From positions 2,905,876 to 2,969,875 of the forward strand of contig RSEF01000018.1 of the NCBI GenBank assembly GCA_003993805.1: a stretch of DNA of 64,000 nucleotides, in the 5' to 3' direction. Below are positions 50,101 to 60,510 of this stretch, piece after piece. The notes under the pieces are model-generated. The model saw only the letters and a list, made by a program, of their open reading frames with translations. It ran no database searches and was not told the origin of the DNA. The position numbers and the translations under genes are program-made. The stretch's first letter is position 1, and every line of letters begins with the position of its first letter. Source of the stretch: Himantopus leucocephalus. Taxonomy: Eukaryota > Chordata > Aves > Charadriiformes > Recurvirostridae.

Positions 50101-51777
50101 GTGGCCAACGCCTCTAGCACAGCAGGCTGCACAGCCTTCCTCCCATCCACAGCACATCACCCTGTACCCAACCCATTGACTACAAACCTTCTGGGTGCCC
50201 TCTCCCTTTGGCACTGACCAGCTCGCCTTCCCACCAGCCCCGTCAACTCTCCCATACTACACGACAGGCCCACATCGACACAGCAGGGAAGAGGGATGAT
50301 ACCCATAGGAAAGGTAGCTAAGAACTGGCCGAGGACAGCCAACACCATTCCTACAGTCCACTCCTTGCCGGCATCCGAGAGGCCCTCAGGAAAGCAAGTG
50401 GCTGGGAACGGGCTGCGGGCCAGACGAGTTGTCCTGGCAGGCCAGATGCAGCTCATGAGCCAGACACTGGGCAGCCCAGCTTGAGGCGATTAAACAGTGA
50501 AATCTCATCACTGTTTATGGCCCAATCCGGGCTCACACGCAAGCCCTGTATCCCAAGCTCCTGACCCAAAATGTAGGCAGCAGGTCTTTAAAACCTGGAC
50601 CTGAGCCCAGAGCAGAATTTTCCAGCTCTGGCCACCTTATTTCACTGGTGCTTTTGCATTTCTGATGTCAATATCATTTTAGGTAATAATATGTTTCAAG
50701 TCAATTCACTGTCTGGCCTTCATGCGCATACAAAGTCTGACAGGCAAATAAAGAAAAGGAACATATATTTGATAGATTTAAAAGCTGTTTCCATTTGGAT
50801 TTCCTTTTAATGGAAACATTCTGTTGGTCTTTGGTTTTGTGGAAGTCGGGGGGTGCTGGATTTTTTAAATAGAACATAATTCAGGGGCCAAATTTGACTT
50901 AATGGGATCCTGTCAATCCCTTGAAATACTGCCTCGGAAAACTGCAATTAAAAAAGTGTTTCAAAACAATAGGACAGACACTAAAGTGGATAGGGGAGAT
51001 TGTTGAAGTGGTCTCCCGCTCGTTGCCTGGCTTTTTGTGAATTCTATGTGATCTTTATATAAGCATGCTTTTAAAATGTAAAGTAAAGTAAAAGAAAATA
51101 CGGAAGCTTCCTATTCAGATGTCATATGTTTCATAAATAAGCCATAAGCAGTTGCCATCCAAGAGCGGAGAACAGCACTACCTACCTGGGCTAGAAAGTT
51201 CAAACCCACGAGCACTTGGTGACCAAAGCAACGCAGGACACTGCCAAGCACTGATGGGCAAGCACAAGAACACTTACATGCGCATTTTTGCATGCACAGT
51301 TCAACACTTCAAAGCAAGTCTCTAATAACAGAGTAGCACATTCATCCTGTCAGCAGCGATACAGCAAGCCACTCTGACGGAAAAAAACAAACCCTAAGGA
51401 ATAGAATACCACTTCTATTGTCCAAGGGCTTAGTAATGGTGGAGAAACGGGTTTACAGATAGGGAAAAATCACTGGATTCATTTCTCTGCAAGCATAGAC
51501 CACAATTCTTACTGAAAAACTTTATTTTGATAGATCCATGTTAGTACAAGTATTTGGCAGAGAGCAAAATGCCAGTAGAGTTGTTTCCCTTACCCTCCCC
51601 TCTAAATGACCGAGATGAAGTTTTGCTGCTCCAGAGGATGGCAGAGCCAAAATCCCTCAGCGACAATCTGCTGCAGGGAAACACTCCGCAAGGTCTCCTG
51701 CCACTTAGCTACACACCCCCCTAACCGTCATGTTAGCAGCACATCAAATACGTAAATTAGCAGCAACAAACTTCCTG
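50101..51777. other. Non-coding stretch up to the third gap
   Basis: Ordinary non-coding sequence. The 50640-50960 part is AT-rich and contains a short hairpin with 9-bp arms TGTTTCCAT (50786-50794) and ATGGAAACA (50810-50818). No gene recognised. Confidence 0.5.
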
Positions 51778-51877
51778 NNNNNNNNNNNNNNNNNNNNNNN
51801 NNNNNNNNNNNNNNNNNNNNNNNNNNNNNNNNNNNNNNNNNNNNNNNNNNNNNNNNNNNNNNNNNNNNNNNNNNNNN
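51778..51877. other. Assembly gap, 100 N
   Basis: Placeholder gap. Its right edge is a CR1 sliver, so at least the 3' part of a CR1 lies in the missing sequence. Confidence 0.98.
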
Positions 51878-51919
51878 CTCATGTTGAGCTTCTCGTCAAT
51901 CAACACCCCCAGGTCCTTC
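51878..51919 (-). mobile_element. CR1 LINE reverse-transcriptase sliver at a gap edge
   Basis: Nearly the same 42-43 bases as at 23826-23868, differing at two positions (G for A in CTCGTCAATC and in CCAGGTCC), in the same orientation and again directly after a 100-N gap. On the minus strand it encodes KDLGVLIDEKLNM with synonymous changes. The CR1 match stops at 51919 or 51920, the same family position as in the other copy. Confidence 0.85.
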
Positions 51920-52923
51920 TATTTGGGGGCTGAGGAAGGGGATGGATTAGGGTTAACCAGGCAGAGCAAGGCCTGCTGCTCTCTCACACAGGCAAAACAC
52001 CATGTGGCCAGGGAAAATGCGCACAGTCTCAAGGTGGCAGAAGGTGGAGGGCTCTGAGGACAGCCCGGGTGAGCAACGGTGAGGATGCCCTTGGCCCCGA
52101 AGCACGTGTGCTGGAGGAGACAGAGGAAGGCAGGGGCACGAGAGCATGTGGTGGGACCTTGGAGATGTTCGGCAACACCTGGCAGGGAGAGCAGAGGGCA
52201 GACCCTGCAAACCCAAGCAGAGATGCCCAAAGGGCTGCACATCTTGCTCCCGGGCTGTCTGAACAGCTGCCTCAGCCCCCTTTTATTATTATAACCCACA
52301 TTACTTAAGAGCAAAACTGGCAAAGCCTGGTTTCCTACAGATCTGTTTTCCCCTGTACATTCTCTGATGCTGATTAAAGCCTGAACACACATCGCATTTC
52401 CTCCCCGCAGCCGCATCTTTCCACCACCCGATCACCTGCTTTGGTCAAAGAGCCATGAGCCCACCAGCTCTGGGACCTCACTCCCTCCCGGCAAATCTTG
52501 TTGCAATCGGCCTGCGGTTCAAAGGCTACTTCAGAGGACTGCAAATAGATAGCGGTAGACTTGCACACTCACAACTACATAACCTTCGCTTCCTTAGGGG
52601 ACGGAACAAAAAGAACGGCAAAAGATGAAAGCAGACAGCGCAGCTGCACTGTCCTCAGTTACGCTCAAACCCAGCACCAGTCCAGCAACAGTCCTGGAGA
52701 ATTGAAGCCTCAGTCCTGCAAAAATGTAGTTGGGTATTTTAATTCCACAGGTATATCCACCCCAAACTCCACGTCCGGAGCAGAGAGGCTGCCGCAGGAC
52801 AGATACCTATCACTCCCCCAAACCATCACCCAAGTAGTTAAACAAGCAAGTGACAAGCAAAACCAACACATCCTTTTTATTTATAAATGCTGATCCTGCA
52901 GACGCCGTACCCTTCACAAAACA
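51920..52923. other. Non-coding stretch, no gene recognised
   Basis: Moderately GC-rich at the left, without recognisable exons. A 165-codon minus-strand ORF (51919-52416) overlaps ORFs in other frames and has no domain I know. Confidence 0.5.
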
Positions 52924-53025
52924 GGGGCCCAATCCTGAAGCAGTTCAGTCATTAGTAACCAGGCAAAACATTTAGGGAGGATCACTGGAATCTTTGCCTG
53001 AATAACACCGACAGGATTGGGCTCC
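52924..53025. repeat. Imperfect palindrome, old interspersed repeat
   Basis: GGGGCCCAATCCTG at 52924-52937 is the reverse complement, with one mismatch, of CAGGATTGGGCTCC at 53012-53025. Inside, AGGCAAA (52961-52967) pairs with TTTGCCT (52993-52999). The arms are about 100 bp apart end to end and the interior is partly complementary. The motif pair is one I associate with old palindromic repeats scattered in turtles, crocodiles and birds. No coding potential. Confidence 0.65.
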
Positions 53026-56000
53026 CGCTGTTTTGACTTCCCTGGCAGACTGATGTCATTGGCACACTAAAACAAGGGCTTGAGTTGCTTTCCACGCCCC
53101 GACCTCCCTTCACAGAATTAGGAGGTTTATTTGTTCTAAGATAAAGTCCAGTGACACATTAAAGATGCCCCAATTTTCCCTCTTAGATCAGCTTGACATC
53201 TGGTTCAAAAATGTTATGAAACACTCTCTGAACCTGCTGTGGAATTGGATATTATGATATTTCACCAAGACGGGGTTCGAGCGAACTTTCACCTCCAAGT
53301 GAAAGTTTGAGTGTTGAAAGTGAAAACAGACCATTCAGAGCCTTTCACTGGGACAGACCTTTCAGTGACACTGGATGTAGGGAAATAATTGCAGATGGTA
53401 TTGTTGTGGGGGAAATATCACCTGCCATGAAATCTCACCCTGAGCGAACATTCAGTTGTTATAAGATCATATCGTTGGGCTGCTCCGTGGTAACACATTC
53501 AGGCTGCAGACTTGAGCGAGGTCATTGCATAGGAAACCCGCGCACAACAACAGGGTTTTGTTCATTCTGGTTAATGATACTAGAATGGGGCGTGGAGGGA
53601 AAAAAAAAAAGAAAGCCTACCAAAATATTTTTGCTACAGATAAAACAACCTTTGATGAAAGGGATTGCTTTTTTCACATCCATTTCCATGAAGAAATTTC
53701 AGGTTTCCAATGGAGAAACAAAAGCAGCAAAAATGTGATGTTCAGAAAAAATGGGAGAGGAGGCTTTTTAACAAAAAACTGAAAAACTCAGTATATAACT
53801 AATCAAAAAAGGAGAAGGCTTGTCATCTTTGTTGACTTTTCTCACACATAACCCCATGATTTCTAGGTTCCTTGCAAAAACAGCTCGCACAAAACCCCTG
53901 GCTGACACAGGATTTCTACCTCTTCTTCTGTGGAAAGGAACCTGGCAAGCATGTTTTTGCCACGCAGATGCGCNGAACCTGGCAAGCATGTTTTAGCCAC
54001 GCAGATGCGCTACAACAGAAGAGCGATGCTTATGAAAACCACACAGGTCTGAGCTCCGCAACCTGCTGCCTCTGCAGACTTTATAGCCCTGAGAAGAAAT
54101 CTTCACATAACTAGAAGCCAAACCCTCCTTCCCCTTGGGTAAGGAAGCAACTTGACATGGAAAAAACCAATATGGGGGAAAATTAGAAGCAGGCTATCCC
54201 CTAAGCCTTGCTTCTGCTACACGTGCGTTTACAAATACTATTTTCATAACCCCAAAAGACTGAAGCCACCTGCTTTCCAGGTGCTGCAGGTAGAAACCCC
54301 GAGACTGTGGAAGACACCGAGTGGCATCCTCTGCTGGAACTCCCCGCCCTGGGACACAGCGCCCACCGCGGGGGCTGAGCAGCCTCTCCCCCCAGGACAT
54401 GCCCGCGGCTGGAAGAGCAGGTAAGCCAGCAGTTATCCGAGCTGCATCGTCAGCAGGGACCCAGACACATACATGGAGAGCAAGAGAGTGCTAGGGATAT
54501 TTTGGTGGCCTGGAGAAAAAGCAGAGAAAACACGTAGTCCACAGCGCGAAGCAGAAGGTACCACGAGGCTCAAAGCCTCTGCATGCCAACTCCACTTTGG
54601 ACTGAGACGAGCACAACAGAAGCAAAAGAGTCTGTTCAAGTCCTTGCTTCCATAACCACTAAATCTTCATTCAAAATTCTTTTTTTGATAAAAAAACCAC
54701 TTTTCTTTTTTGAACAGCCTAACTAGTAGCACCGCCCCAAAAAATAAATTCTTAAAAGTGTTTTACAACCTGTTAACAGCTCAAGAAACAGCCCAAAACA
54801 ATGTCTCCACAAATGCAGACGACTGTGCTTTTAATTAAGATTCACAACTTTTTTTATTGAAGGCAGTGAACAATAATGAGTTCATTCATTCACAGGAGTC
54901 GGCTCAACCTGTGCTGCCTCCATCATCTAACCTCCCCGGGACAATAACGACGCCGTTCACACCCCACTGCCTTCCGCCGCACAGCATCATGCAGCCCTGC
55001 AGCGAGGAGAGGTGAAGCCCTGGATGGCCTCGTACGAGCCAGCAGTGGAGCTAAGCGACACCGGGAAACGTTTTGTGACTTCAGCATCGTCCTTAAGTTT
55101 GAGTCTCTGGGAAACCTTGCTCTGCGTGGAAGTGTGAGAAATACCAAACTGCCCCCACAGGAGTTGTAATATGGGATAACAAATCCTCCAACAGTCCCCG
55201 TCTGCGTCTTTGAAACGAGCAGGCACCCAGGGCACATCCCTTGGGGACTCCAGCACACATGAAAATGATGGGAAAGCTGAAAAAGTGCCCCTCCCTCTCG
55301 CTCACCCCCTCACCGGGGAGCCATTAAATGCCGTTTGCTATTGCTTTTTTAATTTTGGGGTGAGTTTAATGGTGGCCATTAAACAGGAGGAGACGGCTGG
55401 ACACAGGCACCTCCCCGGCATCGCATCAGTCCTTGTTCCAATGTCTCAGCTCATCCACACCAACACCCTGCCCCTCTGAAGCCTCCCAGGGTGCTCCCGT
55501 GGCCCTGGGAGATACACCTCCAGATGAGCCCAGAAGCAGAGACACACAATTGCTGACATGGTAACACATGCTAAACAAGAAGATGCAGAACAAAACTGTT
55601 AATGTGGGGCTTACACACGAACCTCCAAAACTGAGGACGACCTCAGGTCCTCTGAACACTGTCTGCAGATGTAACCTATCGGTTATAGAGACCAGAGGCT
55701 CCTCAGCCCCTCCGAGCCCTTTCCAGGACTAAACCATGATTAAGTTGATGCACATTGACCTCTGCAGTCACATGTCACTGGCTTTAGAGGGATGGGTATC
55801 TCCTCCTTGATGTAGTGCAGTTGTAGCCATATGGCCTAATGATACAAGGCAAGCAATAGCTCCGCAGGAGGGCTTGCGGGCGTGAAAGCTTGTCTGTGTT
55901 TTCCAGCTATGCCAGGTGGACAAATAAAGCATTACCTGTGCCTCCAGTCTGAGCTTGGCCTGACTGGTAAGTCAGGAGTCTTCTTCCTGCCTGTCACCTT

Positions 56001-59000
56001 CTCTATCTTCTCCCTATCATGGCTGGGAAGCATCTTTGTACATGGTGGTGTTCATAGAGAAGGAAAGAGTTTCAAATAATAATTAAAAAAAGAAAAGATA
56101 CTAGACTCTTCTTCAGCCAAAATCCCAAAGACTCTGTATGAAGTGTCCTGATGAGCCTTGAAAAAACAGCATTTACAGGAGCATGTTTCACAGACAGCAT
56201 CCTGATTAAGGCTGAAAGCTCCTAGAGTTTAAACACATGAGCAAGAGCCTGAATGAAAACTTCCTAGGTAAGGCTGTAATGGACCCAAAAATTCCCCTGG
56301 GCTCCGGTGAGAGTGGGATCTGCAGTACCAAACAGGTTAGAGCTGCATTTCGGTGTCAGAGCAACAGGCTATCTGGTGGCAACCTACTGCTCCGTCTCCA
56401 GTATTCATCAAGGTCAAATATTTGAAGGAAGCTGAAAAGGCTCCTGAAATGCCACCTATGCACCAGCAACCCGCACGTCTCTCAACTTGTAACCAGAGCG
56501 AAAGACAACTGCCAGCCACAACAGACACACAAACCACGGGCAGATCCTAAGGGAAAGAGCCGCCTGTAGGACATGGGAGTCCGTGTCACCGCAGCGCAGT
56601 TGGTGAGCCCTCTTCCTCAGAAAAGCCAACACCACGGCACCAGGATTATACTGCGCTTTATCAGCACTAAACCACTTGGACAGAAAGGAGGAGAAAGGAA
56701 AAAAAGAGTCAGTGCCTGAGCTTCCTGCAGGTGTGATTTGTGCCTAGGACGCCAAGCAAGAGGCACATGGGTTTGCTGTGTTATGTAGCCAAGGCAAACA
56801 AGACACAGCAAGGTCCAATTCTGGCCCCCTCAGGATTCATAAACTGGCCTCTGGGAGCTGTGGGGGGCACGTTAGTCCTAATTGTGTCTTGTTTAACTTG
56901 GCCCTTCAAACAGCAAAGCTTTTGCTGTCTTGGCTAGAGTCACCAATCTCACACCTTGGTGGGACTTACCTCTTTTCTTGGATTGGCAATTAAAAAAAAA
57001 ATCCCTAACCTTGATACATGTTAAATGTTTTTGATCAAAACCCACTTATTTTTACAAGAAATAGTTAGGGTGACGTGCTGAGAACCTCTGCCCCATGCAT
57101 CAGGGAGAAGCAGACTCTACTCACAGAGGGCAAGATCCTCCCTTTCATAGTCCTTTAGTTTCACTGATTGCTGTCACCTTTCCCTGGATTTTCCCCTCCT
57201 AATCAGCAGCAGAACAGAGACTTTAGCCAAGCAGAGGTGATGTACACCACTCTGCAAACACAGGTATGAACCCCAATAGCCTCATCCCATGCTGCAGCCA
57301 CTGATACGCAGAGTGAGCCAAGGAGAGCCATTCTGAGGAAGAAGCACCCAACACCCAACTGGGGCTAGACCAGTGATTTCCTTGACCTGCAAGCAGTGAA
57401 CAACTGGTATTTTTCAAGCAGGCATAACCTTGCACCAAACACACTCTGAAATGGCCGGATCAGTCCCACATTGGACCCAAAAGGATAAGCCCCACAGAAG
57501 AACCCCTTTGCATTTGCTTGCCCACCAACCACGTCAACAAGCCCAGGGATGCTCAAGTCTCAGGACCAGACAGCCTTCACAGCAGCCCGAAAGCTCTGTG
57601 GAAGTACGTGAAGCTCCTGACACTGAGTATCTTCCAGATCAACCTTTCCCTCTGGTTTCCCTCCACATTTCTTATTTTGGCCCAGGGGGGAACATAACTC
57701 TGTTTGCTCACACAGAACTGGTTCAAGCGTGAGAAACGGAGGATGAGGTGTGATATTGTCAAACTTCCAGAAGTCTTGAGGGGTTTGTTAGTTTGGTACA
57801 GAGATGAAGAAAACTGAGGTGGAAAAGACAAACCAGGAGTTCAATCCTTCCTCCCACAAACTTAATGTTAAAAACCACGACGTTCAAAGAGAAGCTCACT
57901 TCACCGCAACCTCTGTGCCGGGGCAGAATGGCTCTTGCTGGCCCATCTCCACCTCTACTCACTGTAGAAATGCCTCAAGGAGTTACTGCCCTACCACAAT
58001 GGACTGGCTGCAGTGCTTGCAAGGAGGCAAGGGCTAGGGATCTCTTCTCAGCACAGCACCTCATCTACATTTTGGTCTCTTACTGACAAGGTTAAAGCTG
58101 CTTTGATGGCCTACCTTTGATGGTCTACTGCTCCCTTCCTCCCAGCCCCTGAGTGACTATGTAACCCTATTCGCACCTCACCTGCACGATACCCAACCAA
58201 ATCACATCCTTCCTGCCCAGGGATGCTCCTTCACTCATCCCTCTCCTCTTTCTGCAGAAGCCAACCCTTCCAGTCTACCTTTGTAGTTGTACCTAATGCC
58301 CGAGTGTTGCAGGGGAGAGAAACTGGGGGTAACCCCTCCCTTTCATTCCTATAGCAAAAGAAACTGTCCCCTGCTTGGTTTGTGGGGTCCTGCATGCAGA
58401 GGCAGTTCAAAAATGCATTTCCCCCCACCCCCACCCCAAAATAAGAAATAACAAAAAATCCACCACAAAACCCACCAGCTGCTTAGTGCATTACAGGTTC
58501 CTATCTGGTCTGCTCAAAACTTCCTCAGCCCTGCCAACTCTCCACCATCTTCCTCTGGCATGTGTGTCTTGGATTATCATTTCACAAGGGACTTCACTGC
58601 CTTTTTCTTGTTTCCACCTCCTTTTCGTATTTCTGTTCTGTATTTCCAGCACCTTTTGATCAGTTAATACACTGAACACAAGAAAAGGCAACTGGATAAA
58701 TCAGCAGCACACCTTGTCCAGTTACCCCCCATTATAACCATGTCCAGATGCTTCACTGGAAGTTGCAAGAGAGCCCATTGGGGATAGTTATCAAATTTAA
58801 AACTTATCCATTCCACTCCCACTGTTATCAAGTCGTAATATTTTCCCTTTTAGCATCAAATACATATGTAATTTGGATTACACATAGCCCTCATCCCAAA
58901 ATAGCAGGGAAGATGCAGAGTTGGACATTTACAATTATCTACAGACTAGACCAGACATGACACAAAGGTAGGGTCAAAACACAAGACGACGTGTGGCATG

Positions 59001-59039
59001 AGAGAATGCAAGTCCTTGTCCACACAGTATAACCCTCTC
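53026..59039. other. Long non-coding stretch, no gene recognised
   Basis: Apart from the 36-bp duplication at 53938-54010, I see only unique-looking sequence and short homopolymers. ORFs reach 143 codons without any known domain. Confidence 0.5.
53938..54010. repeat. 36-bp direct duplication joined by a single N (probable assembly artefact)
   Basis: Bases 53938-53973 and 53975-54010 match except for one T/A difference, with the N at 53974 exactly between them. Confidence 0.8.
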
Positions 59040-59920
59040 CTTAATCTTTTCCAGCACCCAGATTTCTCTGGACCTGCTCTGTTGGGAATTTTTCTTTTTT
59101 TGAAAGTTTGCAAGCAGAACTATACATGGGATTCCCAGATGGTGTGGCCACCATGTACCATGACATCAGTGCTTCCTTGTCACTGCTGGTGACAGCCTGC
59201 ACACTGCATTTCTGATTATGTCAGTGTCTTGAAGGCATCTGTGATTGATTTACACAGACAGTTCCTTCCCTTCTGTCATTGATAGCCAGTGAGGCTCCAA
59301 TTTACAGCAAAAATTCCTGGTCTTAATTAACTTCATCACCTTGCACTTAAATGTCAAACCGCTTGTATTGCTCCACTTCTCCAATCCTCCTCCTCCGTTG
59401 GTGCCTCTCAACAGTGAAACACCAGCACACACCTTCTCTTTGCAACAACTTCACTGATGGAAACATTTAATAAAACCAGCCATAAAACCCACTTCACAAG
59501 ACTCCACCTCCAAAGTCTTTTGTCCTGACGGCTGTCCTATCAACAAGATCTGTCACGTGTCCTTTAAGAAGTTCCCTTTAGAGCAACTTTAAAATCTTGC
59601 CTTAATCCCTATCCTCTGTGGCTAATTAGTAATTTCCCATGTGGCACAATAACAAATGCTTGGACAATCACGGATAAGATACCTGCCATTTTCTAGATAG
59701 AGGAAAGGTAGTGTAGCTTACAAAGGTGTCATATTTAACCAATCCAATGCACCTAAATCGAAGCTGCATCCCAACCCACTTTCCCTGCCCCTCTGTCTTT
59801 AACAATCTTTTCTCCAAGATTCGTTGCAAAGCTTTTCCTGCTATTCGGGTCAAACCCAAAGGTCTATAGTTACTCATTACCACTAAGTCTTTTGTTACAG
59901 TCAGCATAAAAACCACAATT
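59040..59920 (-). repeat. Old CR1 LINE fragment with reverse-transcriptase remnant
   Basis: A minus-strand frame near the right end reads NYRPLGLTRIAGKALQRILEKRLL, which resembles the conserved NYRPISLTSIPGK segment at the start of non-LTR reverse transcriptases. Antisense DNA signatures agree: 'TTCGGGTCAAACCCAAAGG' near 59845 followed by 'TCTATAGTTACTCATTACC', and at the other side 'TTAACTTCATCACCTTGCAC' near 59327. The element order (5' at the right, 3' at the left) fits one decayed minus-strand CR1, but the middle (59420-59760) is not clearly alignable, so it could be two pieces. Confidence 0.55.
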
Positions 59921-60442
59921 AAAGCTGGATTATGGTACGCTTATGAAGAACAATCTTAATCCACAAATGGTCCTGTGGAAGCCACATTTGGAGTCAGATC
60001 CTAGCTGGTGCAAATAAAAACTGGAATCGAGCCCAGAGGAGATTAATACAACAGTACCTCGCTAATTCACACTAAAGGCGAGGAAACCACATTGAATATT
60101 TCAGATGAAAAGGAGTAAGAGGAGTACAAATAAATGCATCACAAAATGCTCTCCTTTTCAATTTCAAGTAGCTATTTCTGAGCAAACATCACGGTGCACT
60201 GAAATGAGAGGAGCATGCTATATATAGCTAATGAAATCTTGCTAACATTAGACATGGCTACAGCATCTGTTACTAAATCTTTGCTGAGGAGTTTAGATAG
60301 ACCACCGGGTTTCTAAAGAGCTTATAAGAAAAGCAATTTATTGAAGTGAAGCTTTGTCAGCTTCTATTGTACATAAATACAACATTAAATTGAGGCTTAA
60401 TATTTACTGCTGTGTCATCTCAGCAGGCAATTATCATCAGTG

Positions 60443-60510
60443 CCTGAGGCCAGATCCTCAGGTGATGCGAAATACTGGAGCACCGCTGATTTCCCTGACT
60501 GTCCTTATTA
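60443..60510. repeat. Possible fragment of an old palindromic interspersed repeat
   Basis: CCTGAGG (60443-60449) and CCTCAGG (60456-60462) form a small inverted repeat within GAGGCCAGATCCTCAGGTGA. The text resembles the start of a sauropsid palindromic repeat ('ggccagatcctcagctggtg'). The related phrase GTCAGATCCTAGCTGGTGCA occurs near 59994. Confidence 0.4.

Noticed and set aside
50786..50818. Hairpin TGTTTCCAT / ATGGAAACA as a microRNA precursor
   Set aside because: Nine-base arms with a 15-base loop are too short for a pre-miRNA stem, and such inverted repeats are common by chance in AT-rich DNA.
51414..51500. Second possible MIR fragment (GGTTTACAGATAGGGAAA)
   Set aside because: Only one short phrase resembles the MIR core, without the neighbouring pieces in order.
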